From: Chryseobacterium camelliae
GTDB lineage: Bacteria; Bacteroidota; Bacteroidia; Flavobacteriales; Weeksellaceae
Reading direction: 5' to 3'
Assembly (NCBI RefSeq): GCF_002770595.1
Contig: NZ_CP022986.1
Coordinates: 3,968,001 to 4,032,000 of the forward strand
DNA: 64,000 nucleotides
The notes under the pieces were generated by a model. That model searched no databases and had not been told where the DNA came from. It saw only the letters and a list, made by a program, of their open reading frames with translations. Positions 7,892 through 16,337 of this stretch are shown here, piece after piece. A program made the translations under genes and the position numbers. Position 1 is the stretch's first letter. Each line of letters opens with the position of its first letter.

Positions 7892-8428
7892 TTAATTTCC
7901 TGTAACTACTTTAGCAAAACGGATTACCTTGTCATTCAGGGTATATCCCGTTTCCACAACATCTACGATTTTACCTTTCAGGTCTTCTGAAGGAGCCGGA
8001 ATCTGGGTAATGGCTTCATGGAAATCCACATTAAAGCTGTCTCCTGCTTTTACTTCCATTGCTTTAAGCCCTTTCTCAGTCAGTTTATTCTTGAATTTCT
8101 GATAGATCAGTTCCACACCCTGTATATCCGAAGGGTTACCGTTTTTGGCAATCTCCTTCAGTGCCCTTTCAAAATCATCTAGGACACCCAGCATAGAAAC
8201 CATCATTTCCTGATTGGCAAACTGGAAGAACTCCATTTTTTCTTTGGTTGTCCTCTTCTTATAATTTTCAAATTCTGCATACAACCTCATGTAACGGTCT
8301 TTCTCCTCTGCCAAAAGTTCCTCAGCAGTCGGTTTAGCTGTCACATTGTCTTCTGAAGACGATGGGTTCTGGGTATTGTTCTCCTCCTGATTATTGATGT
8401 TTTCTTCGTTGATATCCTGATTTTCCAT
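7892..8428 (-). CDS. grpE: Nucleotide exchange factor GrpE
   Basis: GrpE homodimer releases ADP from DnaK. The 178 residues begin with a disordered acidic Asn/Gln/Glu tail (about 1-38), then the long dimer helix with AEELLAEEKDRYMRLYAEFENYKKRT, and end with the beta domain, where GDSFNVDFHEAITQIP and VETGYTLNDKVIRFAKVVTGN are classic GrpE signatures. It is the first gene of the grpE-dnaJ pair, an arrangement common in Bacteroidetes with dnaK elsewhere. I found no clear -7 box or heat-shock operator in the 116 bp upstream. Confidence 0.96.
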   Translation of the reverse strand: MENQDINEENINNQEENNTQNPSSSEDNVTAKPTAEELLAEEKDRYMRLYAEFENYKKRTTKEKMEFFQFANQEMMVSMLGVLDDFERALKEIAKNGNPSDIQGVELIYQKFKNKLTEKGLKAMEVKAGDSFNVDFHEAITQIPAPSEDLKGKIVDVVETGYTLNDKVIRFAKVVTGN

Positions 8429-8544
8429 AATTCAATATTTATTTTCCATAGGTTTTGACAAACATTCTGCCAAAGGAAAAAATATGGACATTAAGTCAGA
8501 AAGGAAATGCCGCAACGAAATAGAAATTAAAACCAGCACTACGT

Positions 8545-9879
8545 TTAATGGTCTGAAAAAGTCTGGTACAGGAGGTACAGGTTCAGTACAATGATGATGA
8601 ACGAAATGATCCATACACAAACCTTCATCCAGGGTTTGTTCACGAATTCGCCCATCTTGGCCTTGTCACTGGTAAACATAACAAGGGGAACAACCGCAAA
8701 GCTCAGCTGCATGGAGAGGATGACCTGGCTCAGTACCAAAAGGTCAGTGGTTCCTTTTTCACCTGAAATAATAGTAACGATAAGAGCCGGTATCACAGCG
8801 ATAAGGCGGGTGATCAGCCTTCTCAGCCACGGTTTAAGACGGATGTTCAGAAAACCTTCCATAACAATCTGTCCGGCCAGTGTGCCTGTAAGTGTAGAAT
8901 TCTGCCCGGATGCCAGTAATGCAATTGCGAAGGCGATGCTCGCCATGGATGCCCCCAAGATAGGAGTAAGCATCTTGTACGCATCGTGAATGTCTGCCAC
9001 ATCTTTGTTCCCTGAAACATGGAAGGTGGCAGCTGCCAGGATCAATATAGCACCGTTAATGAAAAATGCCAGCATAAGCGAGACGGTACTGTCCAGCGTA
9101 GCAAATTTTATTGCTTCCTTTTTTCCTTCTCTGGTCCGTTTATAATCCCTGGTCTGTACAATACTGCTGTGAAGATAGAGATTATGCGGCATCACCGTTG
9201 CGCCGAGAATTCCGATCGCAATATACAGCATCGAAGGATTCTGGATGATTTCCTTCTGAGGAACCAGTCCGCCCAGAATCTCATTGATATCGGGTCTGGA
9301 AATAATAATCTCATACAGGAAACAAGCCAGGATGATAAAGATAAGTCCGCCTACAATGCTTTCGATCCACCTGAAGCCTTTGGCTTGCAACAGAAGAATG
9401 AATAAAACATCCACCGTTGTGATGACGATACCCCAGGTCAGCGGAATATGGAACAGCAGATTCAGGGCTATGGCAGAGCCTATGACTTCTGCAAGGTCAC
9501 AGGCTGCAATGGCAATCTCACAGAATATCCATAGGATAAAATTCGTGGCAGGGCTGAAGTGGTCCCTGCAGGCCTGCGCGAGGTCACGTTCAGCCACTAC
9601 ACCAAGCTTTACGGAGAGGTGCTGCAATACCATCGCGAAAATATTTGATATCAGGACAACTGAGAGAAGAGTGTACCCAAACTGGGCGCCTCCTGCAATA
9701 TCGGTAGCCCAGTTTCCCGGGTCCATATACCCTACGGCTACCATAAGGCCCGGACCGGCAAAGGCAAGGTATTTCTTCCAGAAACCGGCGTTTTCAGGTA
9801 TTTTTACAGATGAATATACTTCAGGCAAGGAATGGAGCGTCTTGTCTTTCCTCCAGGCGTTTTTCAAATTCGGACTCAT
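8545..9879 (-). CDS. mntH: Nramp family divalent metal transporter (MntH-like)
   Basis: Proton-coupled importer of Mn(II)/Fe(II) in the inner membrane. The 444 residues contain about eleven helices. The metal-site helix 1 motif DPGN lies in VAVGYMDPGNWATDIAGG, and the helix 6 motif is MPHNLYLHSS, both diagnostic of Nramp proteins; the metal-binding Asp, Asn and the Pro-His pair are all present, but the helix 6 Met typical of the family could not be checked by alignment. The start at 9879 has a -7 box and an operator-like palindrome directly upstream, suggesting metal-responsive repression. No regulator gene is adjacent. It lies 116 bp upstream of grpE on the same strand, with no terminator seen between, so read-through is possible. 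Confidence 0.93.
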   Translation of the reverse strand: MSPNLKNAWRKDKTLHSLPEVYSSVKIPENAGFWKKYLAFAGPGLMVAVGYMDPGNWATDIAGGAQFGYTLLSVVLISNIFAMVLQHLSVKLGVVAERDLAQACRDHFSPATNFILWIFCEIAIAACDLAEVIGSAIALNLLFHIPLTWGIVITTVDVLFILLLQAKGFRWIESIVGGLIFIILACFLYEIIISRPDINEILGGLVPQKEIIQNPSMLYIAIGILGATVMPHNLYLHSSIVQTRDYKRTREGKKEAIKFATLDSTVSLMLAFFINGAILILAAATFHVSGNKDVADIHDAYKMLTPILGASMASIAFAIALLASGQNSTLTGTLAGQIVMEGFLNIRLKPWLRRLITRLIAVIPALIVTIISGEKGTTDLLVLSQVILSMQLSFAVVPLVMFTSDKAKMGEFVNKPWMKVCVWIISFIIIVLNLYLLYQTFSDH

Positions 9880-9881
9880 GA

Positions 9882-9906
9882 TTGTTAGAAATGGCTAACA
9901 AATTTA
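9882..9906 (-). promoter_or_regulatory. mntH promoter with overlapping operator-like palindrome
   Basis: A perfect inverted repeat TTGTTAG (9882-9888) - N6 - CTAACAA (9895-9901) overlaps the -7 box TAAATTTG (minus strand, 9899-9906) and the expected transcription start, 3 bp before the mntH ATG. This is where a repressor would sit. A DtxR/MntR-family regulator is the natural candidate by analogy with other mntH genes, but this is inferred. Confidence 0.55.
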
Positions 9907-9937
9907 ATTAAATAAATATAAATACAAAACTTAAGCC

Positions 9938-9965
9938 AAAAAAATCCCGGAAAATCATTCCGGGA
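9938..9965 (-). terminator. Rho-independent terminator of the DUF937-OmpA gene
   Basis: TCCCGGAA (9945-9952) pairs with TTCCGGGA (9958-9965) around a 5-nt loop; the minus strand continues into seven T. Confidence 0.88.
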
Positions 9966-9989
9966 CAGTATCAATATTTTGATCGTTAA

Positions 9990-11291
9990 TTATTTGGCAA
10001 ACCTAACAGACATTCTTCGGTCTGTAGCTCTTTCAGCATCTGAAGCACCCGCGTCAACTTTGGCAAACTGGCTGCCGTAGCCTTCTGCATCCAGTACCTG
10101 AGAGGAAACGCCTTGTTTAGATAACCAGTCTTTGATAAAAACAGCTCTGGCTTTTGAAAGCTTCAGGTTTAGTGCTTCATTTCCGGTTTTATCCGTATAC
10201 CCTCCGATTTTTATTTTAGCTTCCGGATACGCTTTTAGGATGGCTACCAGGTTCTGAAGCTGACCTTCGGATCCTGCTTCCAGTTGGTCAGAACTTCCCA
10301 TTTTAAAATTTACATGGTCAAAATCGTACCAGGTATCCTTTAATGCCGCATCGTCCTTCGCATCTTTATACCCTCCGGATTTCAGGAAAGCAATCATTCT
10401 GTCTTCCATTCCACCTTTGTATCCCTTCAGTGCAGTTCCGTTCAGGTCGATATCTTCATCGGTCCTGGAAGCTGATGCCGCAGTACTTATGCTGCTTGCT
10501 CCGGAAGCAGCGGTCATGGTATCGGTCTTTACCGTACCGGAATCCGATACTGTAGTCGTCGTGGTTGTTTCCTTCTTTTCACACTGCTTCCATATGAAAT
10601 AGGCAGCTGCGATCAAAAGCAGAAGAGGAAGGAGCCATTTCCAGATTGATCCTCCGCCGTCATGCGTATTCCTGTCCGGATTTGTTCCTTCGGAAGATAT
10701 GCTTTTAGTGACTTCTATTTTAGGCTCATGGTGAGGGGTTTTGATCTGGTCCTGGTCGTTGTCAAACTTATATCTGATATTCCAGTTGTCCATTCCTAAT
10801 GAGGCCAGGGATAATCCGGCAGGCATAAGAGTGGAAACGGTGCTTTTCTGGTCGTTCAGCAATGCGGTGATGCCCGAACGGTCAAGGTTCTGGTCAGTCG
10901 CATATTTTGCAATGGCTCCTACAGCAGCTGCTGCTACAAGATTCAGGATAGAGTGGGAAGTGTTATTGCTTACACCGGAATAGGTGGCAATGGTATTTAC
11001 CAGTCCGTTTACCTTATCCCCGAAAATAGAGGATAACAGGTCTGAAAGTACAGAATGGCCTGAAGCTTCTCCGGACAGATTGCCCAGCAAATTGCCGGAA
11101 GCCGGATTGGATAAATGGTCAAGTACTTTGGGATCATCCGAATGATTGGCCAGTCCGCCTACCACAACAGGAAGGAAACCGCCAATGGCTTTTGAAATAC
11201 CGGATTCGCTTTCCCCGTATTGGGAAGCCGCCTGGGAGACTAATGCAGGACCCAGTTGCCCTTTGATTAGATCAATGACATTTAGAGACAT
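9990..11291 (-). CDS. DUF937 - transmembrane - OmpA-like protein
   Basis: Three-part protein of 433 residues. Residues 1-165 match the DUF937 (YidB-like) fold, with repeated GGFLPVVVGGL and LLSSIFGDKVNGLV helices. There is no signal peptide. A single helix, about 217-235 (WKWLLPLLLLIAAAYFIW), follows, then a Thr/Ser-rich linker and a C-terminal OmpA/MotB peptidoglycan-binding domain (about 315-433) with GGYTDKTGNEALNLKLSKAR and GYGSQFAK. The likely topology is DUF937 in the cytoplasm and OmpA domain gripping the cell wall. Transcribed alone, with a strong terminator. What DUF937 binds is not known. Confidence 0.85.
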   Translation of the reverse strand: MSLNVIDLIKGQLGPALVSQAASQYGESESGISKAIGGFLPVVVGGLANHSDDPKVLDHLSNPASGNLLGNLSGEASGHSVLSDLLSSIFGDKVNGLVNTIATYSGVSNNTSHSILNLVAAAAVGAIAKYATDQNLDRSGITALLNDQKSTVSTLMPAGLSLASLGMDNWNIRYKFDNDQDQIKTPHHEPKIEVTKSISSEGTNPDRNTHDGGGSIWKWLLPLLLLIAAAYFIWKQCEKKETTTTTTVSDSGTVKTDTMTAASGASSISTAASASRTDEDIDLNGTALKGYKGGMEDRMIAFLKSGGYKDAKDDAALKDTWYDFDHVNFKMGSSDQLEAGSEGQLQNLVAILKAYPEAKIKIGGYTDKTGNEALNLKLSKARAVFIKDWLSKQGVSSQVLDAEGYGSQFAKVDAGASDAERATDRRMSVRFAK

Positions 11292-11410
11292 AATAATTTA
11301 TTTTTGAGATTAATGTTATATAAATTTAAATAAAAAAATCTCTAAATGTCATTTTTTTTCCGATTATTTATATCCGGACCGGTGAGAAACGGATATAAAG
11401 TTAGCGGAAA

Positions 11411-12886
11411 TTAGTATGCTTTTGCGAACAGTACACGTCTTTTCGAAGGGTTTCCGGAAACAAGAGAAATTCCTTCTTCCACATCGTCATCCAAAGGTAT
11501 GCATCGGATAGTGGCCTTGGTTTCTTCCTTGATCTGTTCCTCCTCTTCTGGAGTACCGTCCCAATGAGCATAGATAAAGCCTCCTTTTTCTTCCAGCACC
11601 GCTTTGAATTCTTCGTAGGTATCTACTTTGGTTACATGTTCTTTCCTGAAATTGAACGCTTTGGCATAGATGTCTTTCTGAATTGTCTTCAGTAATTCTT
11701 CTATGTATACATCGATTCCCTCAATAGAACGGACTTCTTTCGTAAGGTTATCTCTTCTGGCAATTTCCACCGATTTGTTTTCAAGGTCCCTTGGTCCCAT
11801 CGCGATTCTAACAGGAACCCCTTTCAGTTCATATTCTGCAAATTTCCATCCCGGTTTATTCTGGGTATCATGATCAAATTTCACGGAAATACCTTTGGCT
11901 CTAAGTTTTGCCTGTATATCAAGTGCCACTTCACTGATCTGGTTGAGCTGTTCCTCGCCTTTGAAGATAGGAACAATAACCACCTGGATTGGTGCCAGCG
12001 TAGGAGGAAGTACCAGTCCGAAATCATCTGAATGCGTCATGATCAGTGCCCCCATCAGACGGGTGGAGGTTCCCCATGATGTAGCCCATGCATGTTCGAT
12101 CTTTCCTTCTTTATTTGTAAACTTCACATCAAAAGCCTTGGCGAAATTCTGCCCAAGGAAATGGGAAGTCCCGGCCTGAAGGGCTTTGCCATCCTGCATC
12201 AGCGCTTCAATACAGTAAGTCTCGTCTGCACCGGCAAACCTTTCTGAAGGGGTTTTTAAACCTTTTACCACCGGTATGGCCATGAAGTTTTCTGAAAAGT
12301 CTGCATACACATCAATCATCTTTTCTGTTTCTTCAATTGCTTCTTCTTTAGTCGCGTGAGCAGTGTGTCCTTCCTGCCATAGGAATTCAGCCGTCCTGAG
12401 GAAAAGACGCGTCCTCATTTCCCAGCGCACTACATTGGCCCACTGGTTAATCAGGATCGGCAGGTCACGGTAAGACTGGATCCAGTTTTTGTACGTATTC
12501 CAGATGATCGCTTCGGAAGTAGGGCGCACGATAAGCTCTTCTTCAAGCTTGGCATCCGGATCCACGATCAGTTTATGGGGATTGTCCGGATCGGTTTTCA
12601 GCCTGTAGTGGGTTACCACTGCACATTCCTTGGCGAATCCTTCGGCATTTTTTTCTTCTGCCTCAAACAAGCTTTTGGGTACGAAAAGTGGGAAGTAAGC
12701 ATTGACGTGACCGGTTTCCTTGAACTTCCTGTCCAATTCATCACGCATCTTTTCCCAGATTGCATATCCGTATGGTTTAATCACCATACATCCCCGCACA
12801 CCTGAATTTTCAGCCAGGTCGGCTTTTACAACCAACTCATTATACCACTTGCTGTAATCTTCGCTTCTTGAGGTTAATTTTGCCAT
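11411..12886 (-). CDS. proS: Prolyl-tRNA synthetase, archaeal/eukaryotic type
   Basis: Charges tRNA-Pro with proline. The 491-residue length, the start with SRSEDYSKWYNELVVKADL and the absence of the bacterial editing insertion mark the short archaeal/eukaryotic-like class. Class II motif 2 is in VVRWEMRTRLFLRTAEFLWQE and motif 3 in GTSTRLMGALIMTHSDDFG; the anticodon-binding domain starts near residue 300 (PIQVVIVPI), and the C-terminal part ends in ALFAKAY-like residues (VLFAKAY). It is normal in many Bacteroidetes. Because the INS editing domain is missing, Ala-tRNA-Pro would need a separate deacylase, not seen here. Divergent from the lipoprotein gene at 13029. Confidence 0.96.
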   Translation of the reverse strand: MAKLTSRSEDYSKWYNELVVKADLAENSGVRGCMVIKPYGYAIWEKMRDELDRKFKETGHVNAYFPLFVPKSLFEAEEKNAEGFAKECAVVTHYRLKTDPDNPHKLIVDPDAKLEEELIVRPTSEAIIWNTYKNWIQSYRDLPILINQWANVVRWEMRTRLFLRTAEFLWQEGHTAHATKEEAIEETEKMIDVYADFSENFMAIPVVKGLKTPSERFAGADETYCIEALMQDGKALQAGTSHFLGQNFAKAFDVKFTNKEGKIEHAWATSWGTSTRLMGALIMTHSDDFGLVLPPTLAPIQVVIVPIFKGEEQLNQISEVALDIQAKLRAKGISVKFDHDTQNKPGWKFAEYELKGVPVRIAMGPRDLENKSVEIARRDNLTKEVRSIEGIDVYIEELLKTIQKDIYAKAFNFRKEHVTKVDTYEEFKAVLEEKGGFIYAHWDGTPEEEEQIKEETKATIRCIPLDDDVEEGISLVSGNPSKRRVLFAKAY

Positions 12887-12975
12887 TATTTTTTTTAATT
12901 TTTTAACTTTTTTATGTTATTGTTATCTAAAAATAAAAATCTATTTTTGATGGATTTTATTGCCGTTGTTTGGTA

Positions 12976-13001
12976 TATTTTTGGTACCATTTGCAAATAT
13001 A
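12976..13001. promoter_or_regulatory. Divergent -7 boxes between proS and the Gly/Trp/Tyr-rich lipoprotein
   Basis: TATTTTTG (12976-12983, plus strand) lies 45 bp before the ATG at 13029. CAAATATA (12994-13001) reads TATATTTG on the minus strand, facing proS. A second plus-strand TATTTTTG lies at 12942-12949. Boxes are inferred from TAnnTTTG. Confidence 0.4.
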
Positions 13002-13028
13002 ATTTAAATTGAAAATTTTTTCGTTATC

Positions 13029-14093
13029 ATGAAAGGAAATATACATAAAAAATTGCTGGGCATGCTGAAATCCAAAGGGGTTTTGGCTGTTTCCGGCGCA
13101 CTGTTGCTGGTTTCCTGCGGAGCACAGATGGGGGGCTACAGTGAGACAGACGGGGTCTATTACGATCCTAATAAAGATACATTGCCTGAAGGTGTGATTA
13201 TTAACAGTGAAGGCAACAGGGTAGGAGAATATTATGATTACTACCAGGATGATTCCAATGTAATCCAGAATGCAGAGATGAATTCCAAAGCACAGGACCA
13301 GAAATACAACGCCTGGAGCGGTAACACATGGAATGGTGCTGCTACAGACTCCGACTGGGGGTCATTTGCCGGTACCGAAATGAATTATTACGATAATTCA
13401 TGGGGTGGCTGGGGCTATCCTTGGGGATGGTATGGCGGCTATAGTCCGTATTGGGGCATGAACCGGGGCTGGGGAATGGGCATAGGTCTTTCCTGGGGCT
13501 GGGGAGGTGCCTGGGGATACAACCCGTACTGGAACTTCGGGTATTCTCCGTTTTGGGGATATGACCCTTATTGGGGCGGAGGATTCTATGGCTATGGATA
13601 CGGATATCCTTACGGAGGATGGGGTAACGGCTATTGGGGCGGTTACTATAATGCACCTCTTTACAGAAGAAGCGGCTCAGGCGGCAGAGGATTTATCAAT
13701 GGTGCCAACAGCGGGACAGGATTTAATAAATACGGCGGGGCTTCCGGATTCAGAAGTAATACCGGAGGTTTCAGAAACTCTAATTCCAACAGCGGATTCA
13801 GAAACTCTAACGGAGGGTTCAGGAATTCTTCCAATGGTGGCTTCAGGAACTCGAATACTATGGGCGGTTTCAGGCAGCAGGGCAATATGAACAGCGGTTT
13901 CAGAAACCAGTCCGGCGGTTACCGAAGTAATCCTACGTATAATCAGCCAACGTACAGAAACGACGGTGGTTTCCGTTCTAACAGCGGTGGAGGCTTCAAT
14001 TCAGGAGGCGGTGGCTTCAGAGGCGGCGGTTCTGTTGGCGGCGGCGGATTCAGATCCGGCGGCGGCGGCGGTGGATTCCGAGGTGGCAGATAA
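13029..14093 (+). CDS. Gly/Trp/Tyr-rich low-complexity lipoprotein
   Basis: I do not recognise a named family. The 354-residue protein has a lipoprotein signal ending LLVSC (Cys30). A polar segment follows, then a Trp/Tyr/Gly/Pro-rich part at about 118-210 (repeats such as WGWGGAWGYNPYW and PYWGGGFYGYGYG), then a tail from about 215 made of GFRNS/GGFR repeats ending in Gly-Arg runs. Such composition suggests an extended or phase-separating surface protein rather than an enzyme; that is inference. Only 26 bp separate it from the FadL-like porin gene, so the two are probably one operon and may act together at the outer membrane. Confidence 0.75.
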   Translation: MKGNIHKKLLGMLKSKGVLAVSGALLLVSCGAQMGGYSETDGVYYDPNKDTLPEGVIINSEGNRVGEYYDYYQDDSNVIQNAEMNSKAQDQKYNAWSGNTWNGAATDSDWGSFAGTEMNYYDNSWGGWGYPWGWYGGYSPYWGMNRGWGMGIGLSWGWGGAWGYNPYWNFGYSPFWGYDPYWGGGFYGYGYGYPYGGWGNGYWGGYYNAPLYRRSGSGGRGFINGANSGTGFNKYGGASGFRSNTGGFRNSNSNSGFRNSNGGFRNSSNGGFRNSNTMGGFRQQGNMNSGFRNQSGGYRSNPTYNQPTYRNDGGFRSNSGGGFNSGGGGFRGGGSVGGGGFRSGGGGGGFRGGR

Positions 14094-14119
14094 TCAATTA
14101 ATAACTATTATAAAAAATA

Positions 14120-15529
14120 ATGTTAAAAAAGTCTTTAGCAATCATGAGCATTTCTGCAGCATTTTTTGCGCAGGCTCAGGACGTTTCTGTAATCAGAAAT
14201 ACGGCAGAAATCTATTCAGGATCTCCTAATATAGGTTCTGCTAAATTTAACGCGATGGCAGGTTCCAATGGCGCCCTTGGAGGTGATGCGAACTCTCTAC
14301 TGACTAACCCTGCAGGTTTGGGGGTTGCGATCTCAGGAGAAATGTCAGGAACTTTGTCACTTACCAACAATAAGAATACATCCTCTTTGGGAGGTTCGTC
14401 ATTCGAATACCGCATCAACAAGGGAGATCTTGGAAATGTAGGTGCCGTAATGACTTTCCAGATGAGGCCCGAGAGTCCATGGAAGTTTGTTAACCTTGGG
14501 GTTAATTTTTCAAGCCAGTCCGTAGAAAATTATGTTCAGACTCCCGGAAACAGCAATATTGTGTATGAGTTTGATGCTGCCGGTACCCGAAGTTCATCAT
14601 TCGGGGGACATGCCTATGACCGTTACGGTTATTTGACTAAAACAAGCATCGGTGTAGGAGCCAATTACAACCATAACCTGTATCTGGGGATGGGACTGAA
14701 TTTCTTCAATGCCAATATTGACCAGTCGGACACGGCTATCTTTAATTCTTTGCAGAACGGATCTTCAGAATATTTTAGCAAACAGAATACGCCGTTCTCA
14801 GAAAGAGGAAACGGATTCTCCGCATCTGTCGGAGTGATCGGGAAAGTAAGCCCGAATTTCCGTCTGGGAGCAGCCATCGAAACCCCTACATTCTGGGATA
14901 TCGACCGGGGTTATAATTTCTATAATGATGCTCAATACGGAGATGATTCGGCAGTTGAAAACAGAAAATTCACTTCCCCGCTTAAAGCGACCGTGAGTGC
15001 AGCTTTCATTGCGAGCAAAAGTTTTTCCCTGAATGTGGATTACAGCTTAGGCCTTACTACGCCAAAGTATAAGACTTATGGTGCGGCAGAGGAAGACCTG
15101 AATGCTTTCTTCAAAGACAATTATAAGAATGTCTCTGAAGTAAGGGCAGGTGCTGAGTACAGGGTAAAACAGTTCAGGCTGAGAGGAGGATATGCTTACA
15201 CATCCAATCCTTTCGATGCACTTACTGTCAATGCATTCAGAAATGACGGTTCTGTAAATACGAATGCGTCTTATGATAATCTGATGCTTAACAACAGAAA
15301 TGCTTTGTCATTCGGTCTTGGATATGATTTCAGATCATTTTATATTGATGCTTCCTACCAGAATGTGACTTCAAAATATACCAATCCGTTTATGAGAGGC
15401 CTGGTTGATGCGACATATGAAGACGGGTATTATTCATCAAATAACCTGATTGCCAGTGATTCTTACATCGTTTCAGATGTAAAAAATGTAAGAAACAATT
15501 TCTTTATCACTTTCGGATGGAAGTTTTAA
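14120..15529 (+). CDS. FadL/OmpP1-family outer-membrane transport protein
   Basis: Predicted beta-barrel of 469 residues with a signal peptide (MLKKSLAIMSISAAFFAQAQ). The N-terminal hatch-like segment SNGALGGDANSLLTNPAGLGV is the signature of the Bacteroidetes branch of the OMPP1/FadL/TodX family; alternating aromatic/polar strands continue to a C-terminal aromatic residue (ITFGWKF, terminal Phe), as needed for barrel assembly. Members take up hydrophobic compounds. It is second in an operon with the Gly/Trp/Tyr-rich lipoprotein and closed by a strong terminator. The ligand is not predictable. Confidence 0.85.
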   Translation: MLKKSLAIMSISAAFFAQAQDVSVIRNTAEIYSGSPNIGSAKFNAMAGSNGALGGDANSLLTNPAGLGVAISGEMSGTLSLTNNKNTSSLGGSSFEYRINKGDLGNVGAVMTFQMRPESPWKFVNLGVNFSSQSVENYVQTPGNSNIVYEFDAAGTRSSSFGGHAYDRYGYLTKTSIGVGANYNHNLYLGMGLNFFNANIDQSDTAIFNSLQNGSSEYFSKQNTPFSERGNGFSASVGVIGKVSPNFRLGAAIETPTFWDIDRGYNFYNDAQYGDDSAVENRKFTSPLKATVSAAFIASKSFSLNVDYSLGLTTPKYKTYGAAEEDLNAFFKDNYKNVSEVRAGAEYRVKQFRLRGGYAYTSNPFDALTVNAFRNDGSVNTNASYDNLMLNNRNALSFGLGYDFRSFYIDASYQNVTSKYTNPFMRGLVDATYEDGYYSSNNLIASDSYIVSDVKNVRNNFFITFGWKF

Positions 15530-15560
15530 TTTGATTGGCCATTACATTAAGAAATATAAA

Positions 15561-15597
15561 AAAGTTCCGGATCAGCAATGATCCGGAACTTTTTTAT
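15561..15597 (+). terminator. Terminator after the FadL-like gene
   Basis: Perfect 12-bp stem AAAGTTCCGGAT (15561-15572) / ATCCGGAACTTT (15581-15592), loop of 8, T tract. It may also stop the convergent ZIP transcript. Confidence 0.9.
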
Positions 15598-15620
15598 TAT
15601 GATAATAACACCACTTTTAT

Positions 15621-16337
15621 TTAATGTGCATGATGATGAAAGAGGTGCATCACCAGGGCCAGGGAAACCCCCAGGATCACCAGCCCGATTTTGAGCCAGT
15701 CGATATTATGGTTCTTATTGCTTTCAAAAATGATCACAGATGAGATGTGCAGGAATATACCCCCTACAATGGCCAGAAAATAAGGCTGCAGGTCAGGATT
15801 GAAATAATTGCCCAGTAGCATCCCCAGGGGCGAAGCAAGGACAAACAATGCAATAATCAGTAAAGAAGGATAAGATGCGGAACTTCTTGATTCTCCTTTC
15901 CTGTTGAATAAGAAAGCCCCCAGAATAAATGATATAGGAAGGTTATGAAAAACAATTCCTAACAGATACGGCGAAAAGGTTTCTTCTTCGTTTGCCAAAG
16001 GAATCCCCTCAATAAAAGCATGGATGAAAAGCCCTACCATCAGTGCCACCGGAAGAATCTGATGCTCGTTGTGATGATGGAAATGTCCGTGTTCAAAACC
16101 TTTGGTCAGCGCCTCAAGAATCATCTGAAGCAGCACACCGGCAATAACGAATATCCCAAGCCCGCTTCCGGCTCCTGAACTGTACACCTGAGGAAATACT
16201 TCGTTCAGGCAGACCGTAATCAGGAAGCCTGCGCTTAAAATCAGCAGATTTTTAGCCAGCTTCTGCCTCCTTCCGAAATATTTGCCCAGCAGTATGCCTG
16301 CAAGCACGCTCATAACCAGTAAAAGAACCGTTATCAT
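15621..16337 (-). CDS. ZIP family metal transporter
   Basis: Polytopic transporter for Zn(II) or related divalent metals in the inner membrane. The 238 residues have about eight helices. The His-rich loop HGHFHHHNEH precedes helix 4, which holds HAFIEGIPLA (family motif HxxxEG); helix 5 holds HNLPISFILG. Both are the binuclear metal-site helices of ZIP proteins. The C-terminus ends in HLFHHHAH. The start codon overlaps the stop of the methyltransferase gene upstream by 4 bp, so the two are co-translated. The metal cannot be fixed from sequence. Confidence 0.9.
   Translation of the reverse strand: MITVLLLVMSVLAGILLGKYFGRRQKLAKNLLILSAGFLITVCLNEVFPQVYSSGAGSGLGIFVIAGVLLQMILEALTKGFEHGHFHHHNEHQILPVALMVGLFIHAFIEGIPLANEEETFSPYLLGIVFHNLPISFILGAFLFNRKGESRSSASYPSLLIIALFVLASPLGMLLGNYFNPDLQPYFLAIVGGIFLHISSVIIFESNKNHNIDWLKIGLVILGVSLALVMHLFHHHAH

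Noticed and set aside
9019..9898. Long plus-strand ORFs opposite mntH
   Set aside because: They are shadows of the Nramp transporter, which has full family motifs on the minus strand.
12942..12949. Second TATTTTTG before the Gly/Trp/Tyr-rich lipoprotein gene
   Set aside because: It is farther from the start than the box at 12976 and nothing favours it; AT-rich DNA gives such matches by chance.
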